64,000 nt of DNA from Paraburkholderia lacunae (GTDB lineage: Bacteria; Pseudomonadota; Gammaproteobacteria; Burkholderiales; Burkholderiaceae). Shown piece by piece: positions 1-8,471 of this stretch; the stretch's first letter is position 1; every line of letters begins with the position of its first letter. The stretch is from contig NZ_QHKS01000006.1 in assembly GCF_003353175.1 (NCBI RefSeq), positions 62,001 to 126,000 on the forward strand. The letters run 5' to 3'. The notes under the pieces are model-generated. The model made no database searches. It was given only the letters and a program-made list of their open reading frames with translations, and had not been told where the DNA came from. A program made the translations under genes and the position numbers.

Positions 1-819
1 GTCGAAAATCAGCACCGAATCGTTTTCGTCGAAGCGGCTCGACAAGGGGTTGTCGAAGGGGCTCAGCGCGGAGGCTTCGAACGAGCGGCGGCAGACGATC
101 TTCAGGTTCGGCGCGTTCATCGGCAAGATGAAGCACAGCGCGAAATCCTCCTCGCGGCCTTCGGTGTATTGCGTCGCGCTGTTCTGCGCGACGAAGGTCG
201 CGTTCGAGATGGCCGCGCTGGTCGCAACCATCTTCGCGCCGCGCACCACGATCCCGTCGTCGCGCTCCTTCTCCACGTGCAGGTAGATGTCGCGCATGCT
301 GTCGATCGTTTTCGCGCGGCCCACTGGCGGATTCACCAGCACGTGGTTCATGAACATCACGTTTCGCGAGGTCTGGTTGTACCAGTGCACCGCGTTGTTG
401 CGAAACGGGTCGTAGAAGTCCGGGTCCGACAGCAGTGTCGCAGTGAAGCCTGCCTTGTAGTCCGGCGTTCTGCCCATGAAACCGTACGACAGCCGTGACC
501 AGTGAGCAATGGCGTCGCGCGCTTTCAGAAGATCCTCGGACGAACGCGCCGGCGTGAAATAACGGTGCGTGCGGTAGCCGTTCGGGTCGAGCGTCGTCAT
601 CGTGTCGCGCGATTCGGGCGCGTGCAGTGCATCGTACAGTCGCGCGATCGACTGCGCGCTGTTGCGAAACGCCGGGTGGGTCGTGACCGAACGCACCTTC
701 TCGCCGTAAATGAAAACCTCGCGACCGTCGTCGATGCTGGCAAGATAATCGGCGGCGGTGAACATCTCGTTTTTCTCCGCTATTTCCAGCTTCAATGCGG
801 CAGATGTGTTGTGACTCAT
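1..819 (-). CDS. 4-hydroxyphenylacetate 3-monooxygenase oxygenase component-like protein (HpaB family), 3' end outside window
   Basis: The gene runs off the left edge, so only the first 273 codons are visible. The translation starts MSHNTSAALKLEIAEKNEMF and continues with FTAADYLASIDDGREVFIYG, the usual start of HpaB-type FADH2-dependent aromatic hydroxylases. Other family blocks are HWSRLSYGFMGRTPDYKAGF and NPPVGRAKTIDS. Such enzymes hydroxylate phenolic substrates in the cytoplasm using reduced flavin from a partner reductase, which is not visible here. A strong ribosome binding site (TGGAGGAG) lies 6 bases before the chosen ATG; an internal Met at residue 19 is an alternative start. It sits on the same strand as, and downstream of, the TauE-like gene. 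The exact substrate cannot be told from this fragment. Confidence 0.85.
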   Translation of the reverse strand, partial: MSHNTSAALKLEIAEKNEMFTAADYLASIDDGREVFIYGEKVRSVTTHPAFRNSAQSIARLYDALHAPESRDTMTTLDPNGYRTHRYFTPARSSEDLLKARDAIAHWSRLSYGFMGRTPDYKAGFTATLLSDPDFYDPFRNNAVHWYNQTSRNVMFMNHVLVNPPVGRAKTIDSMRDIYLHVEKERDDGIVVRGAKMVATSAAISNATFVAQNSATQYTEGREEDFALCFILPMNAPNLKIVCRRSFEASALSPFDNPLSSRFDENDSVLIFD

Positions 820-939
820 GGGCTCCTCCAGGTTGATGCGTGCGTGACTGACGACAGGTTGATATAGCCGCGTTGAAGCGGCGTTGCGCGCCTGTCAGGA
901 ATGCGAGACGGAGATTGGGCTAAGGGCTGCGAGACGGGG

Positions 940-1815
940 CTACGAGAAATACCGGGCGATCAGAAAAATGCCGGAGACGAAGATCACGATGTTCACGAGT
1001 CGCACGAACTGTTCGCGCGACAGTTTCAGCGTGATGTGCCGTCCGAGCCAGACGCCGGCGAGCATGCTCGGCGCAAGCACGGCGGCTAGCAGCAGCAGAT
1101 TGACGTCGGCATACACGCCGGCCGCCAGGAAAATCACTAGCCGGGTCAACGTCGACAGTCCGATCAATGTGGATTGCGTGACGCGGATATGTTCCTTACT
1201 GTCCAGCCGGCTCTGCAGATAGATCGCGTAGATAAAACCGCCGCTGCCGAAGAGCGCGCTGAACACGCCGCCCACCAGTCCGAACGGCACCGAGAAAGCC
1301 GGCCCGAATTTTCTGACGGGTTTATAGCCGCTCAGCGAATAAGCCGAATAACCGATCACAAATACGCCGAGCAGCAGCAATAAGATGTCGGGTTTGGTGA
1401 ACAATAGAATCAGTGCGCCAATTCCGCTGCCGAGCATCATTAACGGTACCAGTCGTTTCAGTTCACTGAATTCAGCCTTGCGGCCGTCGCGTGCCAGATT
1501 CGTCGATGCGGCGAAAAAATCGAGCAACGCCAGCAAGGGCACGATATGGGAAACTGGCATGAATTGTGCCAATAATGGACTTGCCACCAGCGCGGTGCCG
1601 AAACCCGCAATACCGAACACCACATATGATAATGCGACTCCCAGCCAGATAATGGACAGGTGAGAGGTGGTCAAATTGGTCAGCACGGTTTTGGTCTCTC
1701 GTTTTCTGATAATGATGGAATATTTATTTTGTGCGGCTTTGAATGCACGGGTTATGAATCGTGCATAAACCGTCAACGGCTCAACAGCGAACGCAAACGT
1801 GGTGCTCGCATTCAA
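940..1815 (-). CDS. TauE/SafE family membrane transporter (sulfite/anion exporter type)
   Basis: This is an integral inner-membrane protein with about eight hydrophobic segments and the repeated glycine-rich half-motifs of TauE/SafE (YVVFGIAGFGTALVASPLL and GLVGGVFSALFGSGG). The family exports sulfite, sulfoacetate or other organic anions. The longest frame gives 291 residues, but the first 43 are charged and atypical. A GTG at position 1686 would give 248 residues, the normal family size, so the N-terminus is uncertain. The gene is divergent from the LysR regulator at 2004, and its stop is 120 bases before the HpaB-like start, so all three may form one regulated unit. The substrate is unknown; an aromatic acid or sulfur anion linked to the hydroxylase is a guess. 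Confidence 0.85.
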   Translation of the reverse strand: MNASTTFAFAVEPLTVYARFITRAFKAAQNKYSIIIRKRETKTVLTNLTTSHLSIIWLGVALSYVVFGIAGFGTALVASPLLAQFMPVSHIVPLLALLDFFAASTNLARDGRKAEFSELKRLVPLMMLGSGIGALILLFTKPDILLLLLGVFVIGYSAYSLSGYKPVRKFGPAFSVPFGLVGGVFSALFGSGGFIYAIYLQSRLDSKEHIRVTQSTLIGLSTLTRLVIFLAAGVYADVNLLLLAAVLAPSMLAGVWLGRHITLKLSREQFVRLVNIVIFVSGIFLIARYFS

Positions 1816-2003
1816 GCGAGCGGTACGTATTAGTCATTTTTGCGTAGTGCCGTTTTGGCCGCTTCTGACGGCATCAGGCGGCCGATTCGCCTCCCGCATA
1901 ATTTTCCGGAAGGTTTGATGCGAGCGGTAAACCAATATATCGATGCATTCGGAGGCTGACCAATATAAAATACGCAATCAAATATCTAAAAAAGGCATAG
2001 ACC

Positions 2004-2888
2004 ATGGTGTCGATGCGACAACTACGCTACTTCGTGGAAATCGTCGAGGCGGGCAGTTACAGCCTCGCCGCCGAACGTCTATTTGTTGCGCAGTCGGCCC
2101 TGAGCCGGCAGGTGAAAGAACTCGAGGCGTCAGCGCAAGTGCAATTACTGACACGCGGTGCGCGCCGTTTCGAACTGACGCCGGCCGGCAAAACGTTTTA
2201 CGACGGCGCGAAACGTCTGTTATTCAATTTGAATGAAACGCTGGTGCAAACCCGGCATGCCGATCGCGGCGAGCAAGGCGTGATCCGTGTGCTGCATTCG
2301 AGTTCGGTGGCGCTCGCGAGCCCGCTGATGCAGCGAATTCAGTCCTATCTGAGCAACAACGGTGCTTCGCTGGAAATCTCGCAAATGTCGTCGGAGCACC
2401 AGGGCGAAGACATCGAAGAGGGCCGCAGCGATATCGGCCTGGTGCGTCTGCCGGTCCACATCAAGTTTCCCGGGGTGCGGGTCGAAGAGGTCTACACCGA
2501 GCAATTGATGCTGGCGGTGCCGGCCTCGCACCGGCTGAGTGGATTGAGCGAAGTGGCCGTGGCCGCGTTGCGCGAAGAGCCATTTGTTTCGTTGCCGCAC
2601 GGCGAGCGCGGCGGGCTCAGCTATCGCGTGGCCGAATTGTGCATGCGCAACGGCTTTTTTCCGCGCGCGGCGCGCGCGACCTCGCGCAAAACCACGCTGC
2701 TGAGCCTCGTCGAGGCAGGTCTGGGCGTGGCGCTCGTGCCCGCCAGCATGCGCTCGATTGCGCCCGCAGGCGTGCGCTTCGTCTCACTCTCCGGCACCGA
2801 CAATTCAACGGCGGTGGCGATGTTGTACCGGCGCGGCATGTCGACGCTGGTCGACGGTTTCGCGGCGGCGCTGCACGGCGAAGTGTGA
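2004..2888 (+). CDS. LysR family transcriptional regulator
   Basis: This is a 294-residue LysR-type activator/repressor. The N-terminal winged helix-turn-helix is plain (MRQLRYFVEIVEAGSYSLAA, then AQSALSRQVKELE), followed by the effector-binding domain from about residue 90 (VIRVLHSSSVALASPLMQRI). It is transcribed away from the TauE-like gene across a 188-base intergenic stretch of low GC content. That arrangement is typical of a LysR protein controlling its divergent neighbour, here probably the transporter and the HpaB-like hydroxylase. ATG codons at 2004 and 2013 are both possible starts. The co-inducer is unknown. Confidence 0.93.
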   Translation: MVSMRQLRYFVEIVEAGSYSLAAERLFVAQSALSRQVKELEASAQVQLLTRGARRFELTPAGKTFYDGAKRLLFNLNETLVQTRHADRGEQGVIRVLHSSSVALASPLMQRIQSYLSNNGASLEISQMSSEHQGEDIEEGRSDIGLVRLPVHIKFPGVRVEEVYTEQLMLAVPASHRLSGLSEVAVAALREEPFVSLPHGERGGLSYRVAELCMRNGFFPRAARATSRKTTLLSLVEAGLGVALVPASMRSIAPAGVRFVSLSGTDNSTAVAMLYRRGMSTLVDGFAAALHGEV

Positions 2889-3056
2889 AGCATAAACGGT
2901 CAGTGAAAATACGGATCGACCGCGATTCGATGGTTGCCCGATCGGCGTCGGTGAAGCTGCCTGCTTCTTCACGGGCGTCGCAAAGCATCGCACTGTTGGT
3001 TGTTACGGCGTCACGAGAGGGGCGCTGCAATCAAGCTGGAACCAGTCGTGAACATG

Positions 3057-3079
3057 AAAGCCCTCCTGGTGAGGGCTTT
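3057..3079. terminator. Hairpin between convergent genes
   Basis: A 9-bp perfect stem (AAAGCCCTC / GAGGGCTTT) with a 5-base loop lies between the end of the LysR gene and the end of the ferredoxin gene on the other strand. There is no long T-run beyond the stem, so it may work as a weak bidirectional terminator. Confidence 0.5.
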
Positions 3080-3084
3080 CTGCC

Positions 3085-3387
3085 TCATAGCATCCCGCTT
3101 CTCGCTAACGTAATGGCACGCTCCGGGCATGCTGTCACGCACAATCCGCATGCTCGACAAGCATCCGCGTTCGGCGTGTACGCGACCTTCATTCCGTGTA
3201 CGCGCAGCTTGAATTTCTGCAGCGCTCCCAACTGCTGGTAGTCGGCCGTGTCGATCCGGCGGATGTCGAAAACGTGCTCGGGACAGACTACTGCGCAATC
3301 GCCCTTGCCTTCACACCGCTTCAAATTGACGACGGGAACAATCACGCCTGCGGTTTGCTTGCAAGCGGCGGCCGATGCATTGCTCAT
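3085..3387 (-). CDS. 4Fe-4S dicluster ferredoxin-like protein
   Basis: This is a 100-residue iron-sulfur protein. Two cysteine clusters are visible: CEGKGDCAVVCP near residue 24 and CRACGLCVTACP near residue 77, the latter with classical CxxCxxCxxxCP spacing. It probably carries electrons in the cytoplasm. The start overlaps the stop of the upstream membrane protein gene by four bases (ATGA), indicating translational coupling, and an ECF sigma gene comes first in the cluster. The stretch NADACRACGLC is nearly repeated in a remnant at 21434-21469 joined to a GlcG-like gene. The partner enzyme is unknown. Confidence 0.88.
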   Translation of the reverse strand: MSNASAAACKQTAGVIVPVVNLKRCEGKGDCAVVCPEHVFDIRRIDTADYQQLGALQKFKLRVHGMKVAYTPNADACRACGLCVTACPERAITLARSGML

Positions 3388-3698
3388 GCGCGATCCTCTT
3401 GGGGCTTGCCGTTAGCGGGCGGTACGCTCTTCTGAAAATTTTCGCGCTCCTCCGGCGTCATGCGTTCCCACCGACGCCAATGCCTGCGTCCGTGCCAACC
3501 GCCATGACCTCGAAATCCACCAAAGAGAATCCGGCTCAGGACCAACAGGCCCAACGCGTGTGGAAAATCGATCGAACGGCCGCCGATGAATAGCGCCGGG
3601 ACAACCCAATTCCATAGCAGCATCACCATCCATCCCAGCACGGCAATGCCCACCAGAACCAACAGTGCTTTGCCGAAGCATCTCAGTCTGAAACTCAT
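3384..3698 (-). CDS. Small membrane protein of unknown function
   Basis: This 104-residue protein has an N-terminal hydrophobic segment (about residues 9-38, rich in V, L, G and W), a second hydrophobic stretch (about 46-60), and a Gly/His/Arg/Trp-rich cytoplasmic tail (GGWHGRRHWRRWERMTPEER). The tail MTPEERENFQKS resembles tails of small proteins found beside periplasmic metal or redox stress genes, but no family is claimed. It lies between the ECF sigma gene (12 bases upstream) and the ferredoxin gene (4-base overlap), so the three are very likely one operon. Confidence 0.75.
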   Translation of the reverse strand: MSFRLRCFGKALLVLVGIAVLGWMVMLLWNWVVPALFIGGRSIDFPHALGLLVLSRILFGGFRGHGGWHGRRHWRRWERMTPEERENFQKSVPPANGKPQEDRA

Positions 3699-3710
3699 CT
3701 ACCTGCTCCT

Positions 3711-4286
3711 TTAGATATCCAGATCGTCATACACGGCCTGCAAGCGGACGCGCAGATGCAGAACCGCGTAACGCTTGCGTGCCAACAGCGTGTTCACGCC
3801 GACACCGCTCCCGGATGCCAGCTCCTTGAAACTGCGCCCTTCGAGTTCGTGAGCAACGAAGACGTCGCGCTGCTCCGCTGGCAATTCGTTGAGCGCGTCT
3901 TGCAGGGCTTCCAGCAGCACAGACCTTGCATAGACGGCATCCGGACCGGCGTCGGTGGCCGGCAGCGCGAGATCCAGCCGATACTCGGCGTCGTCGGGGG
4001 CGTCTTCCATTTCGGTCAGCGCTTGCTCTTTCCGCTTGCGAAAGCGGTCGATGATGCGGTTTCGCGCCACGCGAAACAACCATGCGCTAACTTGTTCAAT
4101 CGGCGCAGGGAGCCGATAGGCTTGCACGAACTCCCGAAATACATCCTGCAAGATGTCTTCGGCTTCGCTCGGATCGTGCACGCGACGCCGGATGAAATTG
4201 CCGAGCTTTGTACGCTCACGCAAAACAGTTGCAGTGATGTCGCTATCTCGTTCGATCATCGAGTCCGGGGTGCGCGGCGGTTCCAT
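3711..4286 (-). CDS. ECF-type RNA polymerase sigma factor
   Basis: This is a 191-residue group 4 sigma factor. Region 2 is visible at about residues 25-95, with the motifs DPSEAEDILQDVFREFVQAY and SAWLFRVARNRIIDRFRKRK. Region 4 is at about 130-180 (ALNELPAEQRDVFVAHELEG followed by a helix-turn-helix). It directs RNA polymerase to a small regulon. It heads a cluster with the small membrane protein and the ferredoxin. No classical anti-sigma gene follows, so the small membrane protein is a candidate regulator; this is inference only. Confidence 0.92.
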   Translation of the reverse strand: MEPPRTPDSMIERDSDITATVLRERTKLGNFIRRRVHDPSEAEDILQDVFREFVQAYRLPAPIEQVSAWLFRVARNRIIDRFRKRKEQALTEMEDAPDDAEYRLDLALPATDAGPDAVYARSVLLEALQDALNELPAEQRDVFVAHELEGRSFKELASGSGVGVNTLLARKRYAVLHLRVRLQAVYDDLDI

Positions 4287-4504
4287 AAGTGTGTAGACGA
4301 TTCACGATCAGAAATATTGTCGGCGACGGAAAAAAGTGGCGTTACTGCCGGTTGGCGGGCGCCGTTCGCGGTCGACATCTCTGAGCGGTTTGGCATTGGC
4401 AAGCGCGAGCTTCAGCGCGATTCTCATCGTGCTGGCTCCTCACTCGCTCAACGAACCATCGAGTCTATTGTTGCGGGCGATACGCGACGAAAATCCCAGC
4501 GGTC

Positions 4505-5566
4505 TTAAGCTGTCTCGATCGCTGGATCGTCCTCGCCGGACATCGGGCCGAAGCCGGTCGGCACGATCACAAGAGGGTTGGCACCCGTAGCATTCGCGTC
4601 ATAAGTGTCGGCCAATGCGAACGCCTCTGAAATGATCTTCTCCACGTCCTGACGCATCATGGTCACTTCGAACGGCAGATGCGCGCCGAACGGATCCCAG
4701 TCAAAGCACCCGACCACCGTGGACTGCCAGGCGTCTCGCGGCAGTCGCGACGCGAACTGAACCAGACCTTCGAACGCGGTAATCGAGTTCATCAGCAAGC
4801 CGGCGGGGAGACGGCCCGCACGCTCGTAGCGCCGGGCGAGCGCTTGCCGGGCAGAAGACGCGTCATATCCGAAGCACTCCACCGCATCGGATGCCGGCTG
4901 TATCTGCCGACCTTCGAACGCGTCGCGGAACCCGGCGATGCGCATCTCCGTCGCGTATTCATTTGCGACGCCGCCCAGGAAGATCAGTCCTTCGGGAGCG
5001 TCACCGCGCGCCCGCATCTTGTCGATCAACACGTCGGTGAGCGCGCGAGCGCCGCCGCGATTGTCGGACACCACCGACGGCGCAGCTTCGCCAGGCAGAT
5101 CGACATTGATGCACGGAACGCCCGCGGCCGAACACATGGCGTTAAGAGGCGTCGGGTCCAGCACGCCGGCGATGAACAGCAACTCGACCCGTTGCGAGAC
5201 GAGCGTCTCCGTGACGCTCACCTCCACGGATGGATCACGTTGAGTGCTAACGACGATGGGGCAAAGTCCCCGGCTCCTGGCGTGGTCCTCGAAGGTTTCG
5301 GCAAGCCCTGCAAAGAAACGGTTGCGATAGTGCGGGAGGATCATGCCGGCCAGTCCGGAGCGGGAGAGCCGCAGTCCGCGGGCCTTCATATTGACGTTGT
5401 AGCCGAGCTGCTGTGCGCTCGCGAGGATGCGGTTAGCGGTCTCTTCCTTGATGCGATAGCGCGCCCAGGTGCCGTTCAGCACCATGCTCACCGCGGCCGT
5501 CGAGGAGCCGGTCGCCTTGGCGATGTCGTAAATGGTGGACTTGCGTCCAGGGTTGCTGCGGGCCAT
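4505..5566 (-). CDS. LacI family transcriptional regulator of the adjacent sugar operon
   Basis: This is a 353-residue LacI/GalR repressor. The N-terminal helix-turn-helix reads TIYDIAKATGSSTAAVSMVL and is followed by the hinge and a periplasmic-binding-protein-like sensor domain (FFAGLAETFEDHARSRGLCP; INVDLPGEAAPSVVSDNRGG). It is divergent from a sugar ABC operon, and two perfect palindromes of the same design lie between them (5668-5685 and 5700-5717). A third close copy precedes the kinase gene at 11529. These are the likely operators, so the protein probably represses both the transport operon and its own gene until a sugar or sugar phosphate binds. Confidence 0.93.
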   Translation of the reverse strand: MARSNPGRKSTIYDIAKATGSSTAAVSMVLNGTWARYRIKEETANRILASAQQLGYNVNMKARGLRLSRSGLAGMILPHYRNRFFAGLAETFEDHARSRGLCPIVVSTQRDPSVEVSVTETLVSQRVELLFIAGVLDPTPLNAMCSAAGVPCINVDLPGEAAPSVVSDNRGGARALTDVLIDKMRARGDAPEGLIFLGGVANEYATEMRIAGFRDAFEGRQIQPASDAVECFGYDASSARQALARRYERAGRLPAGLLMNSITAFEGLVQFASRLPRDAWQSTVVGCFDWDPFGAHLPFEVTMMRQDVEKIISEAFALADTYDANATGANPLVIVPTGFGPMSGEDDPAIETA

Positions 5567-5667
5567 CTCCCGGTCACTCCAAATAGCATCTCTTGTTCAC
5601 GTTCTGCAGACGGTAGACCTTCCTGTAGCAGAACGCCATATTAGGGTATTTGCTACGTTGACCGTCT

Positions 5668-5685
5668 AGCTGAATGGATTCAGCA
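5668..5685. promoter_or_regulatory. LacI-type operator 1
   Basis: GCTGAATGGATTCAGC is a perfect 7+7 inverted repeat around GG. It matches operator 2 at 14 of 16 core positions, and the two centres are 32 bp apart, about three helical turns. It lies between the LacI gene and the transport operon. Confidence 0.8.
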
Positions 5686-5699
5686 TTCTCTTCACCTTC

Positions 5700-5717
5700 T
5701 GCTAAATGGATTTAGCA
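5700..5717. promoter_or_regulatory. LacI-type operator 2
   Basis: TGCTAAATGGATTTAGCA is a perfect 8+8 inverted repeat around GG. It lies 82 bases before the start of the sugar-binding protein gene, a position suited to overlap its promoter. Confidence 0.82.
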
Positions 5718-5799
5718 AACAATAGGTCTATTAGCAGGGGATCTTTCCACTACCTACTTGGACGTTTGGCGAGGGTGCCGGCGGTTCAGCGGAGGAGAC

Positions 5800-6792
5800 A
5801 TGTCAAAGAACTTGGTGCGCACCCTGTGCGCAGGTGTCGTCGCATTGGCTCTGGCGAGCAGTCTGGCTTCGGCGTCGCCCGATAAGCCCGTCATCGGCGT
5901 CGTCGTGAAGATTGGCGGGATCCCATGGTTCAACGCAATGGAGGCGGGGATCAAGAAGCGCGCCGAGCAACTCGGCGTCAAGGCCTTCATGGTTGGACCC
6001 ACCAGCGCGGACCCGGCGCTGCAGGTCCGGGCGGTCGAGGATCTGATCGCTCAGCACGTCGATGTCATCGGCGTGGTGCCGAACGACGCCGAAGTGCTGG
6101 AGCCCGTGCTGCAGCGGGCACGAGCGGCCGGCATCAAGGTGATCACGCACGAGTCGCCCAAGCAGAAGAATGTCGATTGGGATTTCGAACTCGCCTCGGC
6201 CAAGGGTTTCGGCGAAGCGTACGCGAAGAAACTGGCAACCGCCGTGGGAGGCAAAGGCGAGTACGCTGTCTTCGTGGGGTCGCTGACGGTGCCGCTTCAC
6301 AACGCCTGGGCCGACGCCGCGATGGCTTATCTGAAAGCCAACTATCCCGACATGAAGCTGGTCGGCGACCGTTATGGCGTGGCTGAAGACGTCGACGCAT
6401 CGCGTAAGACCGCGCTCGACCTGATGCGGGCGCATCCCGATCTGAAGGCGATTCTTGCATTCGGCAGCCAGGGCCCGATCGGGGCGGCGCGCGCAGTCGC
6501 GGAGAAGCACGCGCAGGGACAGGTGCTGGTGCTGGGGCCGTTCTCGCCCGGCCAGGGTAAGCGTCTTGTGCACGACGGTGTCCTGACTGGCGGCTACATG
6601 TGGAATCCCGAACAGGCGGGCGAAGTGTTCGTGACGCTGGGTGTGATGGTCGCAAAGGGGCAACCGGTCAAGGACGGCGCGAACATCCCGGGTCTGGGCG
6701 TCGTCCATCCCGATGGCCATAACCTGATTGTCGACCAATTAGTGGAACTCAATGCGAAGACGGTCGACGAACTCGCCCAGTCCGGCCTCTGA
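5800..6792 (+). CDS. Sugar ABC transporter periplasmic substrate-binding protein
   Basis: This is a 330-residue periplasmic binding protein of the ribose/autoinducer-2 type. Residues 1-26 form a signal peptide (short basic N-terminus, hydrophobic VVALALASSLASA). The mature protein has the class I fold pattern (KPVIGVVVKIGGIPWFNAME; VEDLIAQHVDVIGVVPNDAE). The ATG at 5800 was chosen because AGCGGAGGAG directly precedes it; an earlier in-frame ATG at 5758 lacks a ribosome binding site. It is the first gene of a LacI-controlled operon and captures the sugar for the ATPase and two permeases that follow. The ligand is not determinable; the epimerase downstream suggests a ketose or rare sugar. Confidence 0.93.
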   Translation: MSKNLVRTLCAGVVALALASSLASASPDKPVIGVVVKIGGIPWFNAMEAGIKKRAEQLGVKAFMVGPTSADPALQVRAVEDLIAQHVDVIGVVPNDAEVLEPVLQRARAAGIKVITHESPKQKNVDWDFELASAKGFGEAYAKKLATAVGGKGEYAVFVGSLTVPLHNAWADAAMAYLKANYPDMKLVGDRYGVAEDVDASRKTALDLMRAHPDLKAILAFGSQGPIGAARAVAEKHAQGQVLVLGPFSPGQGKRLVHDGVLTGGYMWNPEQAGEVFVTLGVMVAKGQPVKDGANIPGLGVVHPDGHNLIVDQLVELNAKTVDELAQSGL

Positions 6793-6902
6793 GCGACGTT
6801 ATCGAGCAACGCGTGAAGAGCCGCGAGAGCGCGCTTCACCGGCCGATAGAGACTACGTCGGATCAGGCAGGCCGCAAGTCGGCAGTATTGTGGAGCGTTC
6901 CC

Positions 6903-8471
6903 ATGATCACAGCAGCTTCAAAGGATCACCCCGCGTGGCAGCGGGGTTTCGCGAGCGAGGTACCGGCTGCAGCCGTCGCCGAACGGACCGCGCTGCTCAA
7001 GCTCGACAACATCTCCAAAATTTTTGGCGGCGTGAAGGCGCTGCAGGCCGTGAAGTTCGACGTCATGCCGGGCGAGGTCCTCTGCCTTGCGGGCGAGAAC
7101 GGCTGCGGCAAGAGCACGCTGATCAAGGTCATCAGCGGCGTCTATCAACCGGAAGCCGATGCGGTGATGCTGCTCGACGGTCAGTCGATCGAGGGGCTGG
7201 ACCCGGCAAAGGCCCGCGACCTCGGAATCCAGGTGATCTGGCAGGACCTGGCGCTTTTCCCCGAGATGACAGTCGCTGAGAACATCGCTTTCGAACAGAA
7301 TCTCGGGTCTCGTCCGCGCCTTGTCAACTACGGCCGGATGAAGGCTGCGGCTCGCCGCATCCTTGAGCGCCTTGGCGTTGACATTGACCTCGAGCGCTCA
7401 GTGCGTTCCCTGTCGATCGCCCAGCGACAGATCGTGGCGATCGCCCGGGCGCTCGTAGCCGACGCGCGGCTGGTGTTCATGGACGAACCGACAGCGTCGC
7501 TGTCCCATGCCGAGACCCGGGCCCTGCTGGCGATCGTGCGGCGGCTTTCGGCCGATGGCATCGCAGTTGTCTTCGTGAGCCACCGGCTGGCCGAGGTGCT
7601 CGACGTATGCACTCGCGTGACCGTGCTGCGCGATGGCCAGTATGTCGGTACCTTCCCCACCGCCGGCATGACGCAAACACGGCTCACGGAACTCATGACT
7701 GGCCGCACATTCGACTATGCGGTGCGGACCACCGATTTTTCCGCCGCGCCGGTCGTGCTGCAAGTCGAGGGTCTGACACGGCCGCGTGAATATGAGGAAG
7801 TCTCCTTCTGCATCAGGAAAGGCGAGATCGTGGGCCTCACCGGCCGGCTTGGCGCGGGACGAACGGAACTTGCGCTGTCGCTGTTCGGAATGTCGCGGCC
7901 GAGTGCGGGGGCGACCAGCCTCGACGGAGCGCGATTGTCGCTGCGCTCCAACCGGGAGGCGATCCGGGCGGGCATCGCCTACGTTTCGGAAGATCGCCTT
8001 CAGCTTGGCCTCGTGCAGCCGCAGTCGATCGGTGACAACACCGTAGCCGCGGTGCTGGACGACCTGCTAGGTCCGGCCCGGTTGATCGATCCCGGCAAGC
8101 GCGGCGCGCTGATCCAGGACTGGGTCAAGAAATTGGCAATCAAGATCGGCAAGCCGGAAGACGCGGTGTCGACGCTGTCGGGGGGTAATCAGCAGCGCGT
8201 CGTGTTAGCCAAGTGGCTGGCGACCAATCCGAAGCTGCTTATTCTGGACTCACCCACGGTAGGGGTAGATGTGGGCGCTCGGGCCGGCATCTTCGACATC
8301 ATCCATCAGCTCGCTGCACGGGGTATGGCCATCCTGCTGATCTCCGATGAGATCCCGGAAGTCTATTTCAACTCGGACCGCATTCTGCACATGCGCAATG
8401 GCCGCATTGTGGCGCAATACGTGCCGAGCGCAACAACCATGGACCAAATCGAAGGAGACGTCCATGCCTGA
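6903..8471 (+). CDS. Sugar ABC transporter ATP-binding protein (two ABC domains)
   Basis: This is a 522-residue ATPase of the RbsA/MglA class with two nucleotide-binding domains. The first (about residues 28-250) has Walker A GENGCGKST, a degenerate signature (SIAQRQIVAIARAL) and Walker B MDEPTASLS. The second (about 275-510) has a lysine-less Walker A (GRLGAGRTEL), a good signature (LSGGNQQRV) and Walker B ILDSPTVGVDVG, in which serine replaces the usual catalytic glutamate. The site made from the first domain's Walker motifs is therefore the likely hydrolytic one. The start at 6903 follows TGGAGCG by seven bases; a longer frame begins at 6813. Its end overlaps the permease start by 8 bases. 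Confidence 0.93.
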   Translation: MITAASKDHPAWQRGFASEVPAAAVAERTALLKLDNISKIFGGVKALQAVKFDVMPGEVLCLAGENGCGKSTLIKVISGVYQPEADAVMLLDGQSIEGLDPAKARDLGIQVIWQDLALFPEMTVAENIAFEQNLGSRPRLVNYGRMKAAARRILERLGVDIDLERSVRSLSIAQRQIVAIARALVADARLVFMDEPTASLSHAETRALLAIVRRLSADGIAVVFVSHRLAEVLDVCTRVTVLRDGQYVGTFPTAGMTQTRLTELMTGRTFDYAVRTTDFSAAPVVLQVEGLTRPREYEEVSFCIRKGEIVGLTGRLGAGRTELALSLFGMSRPSAGATSLDGARLSLRSNREAIRAGIAYVSEDRLQLGLVQPQSIGDNTVAAVLDDLLGPARLIDPGKRGALIQDWVKKLAIKIGKPEDAVSTLSGGNQQRVVLAKWLATNPKLLILDSPTVGVDVGARAGIFDIIHQLAARGMAILLISDEIPEVYFNSDRILHMRNGRIVAQYVPSATTMDQIEGDVHA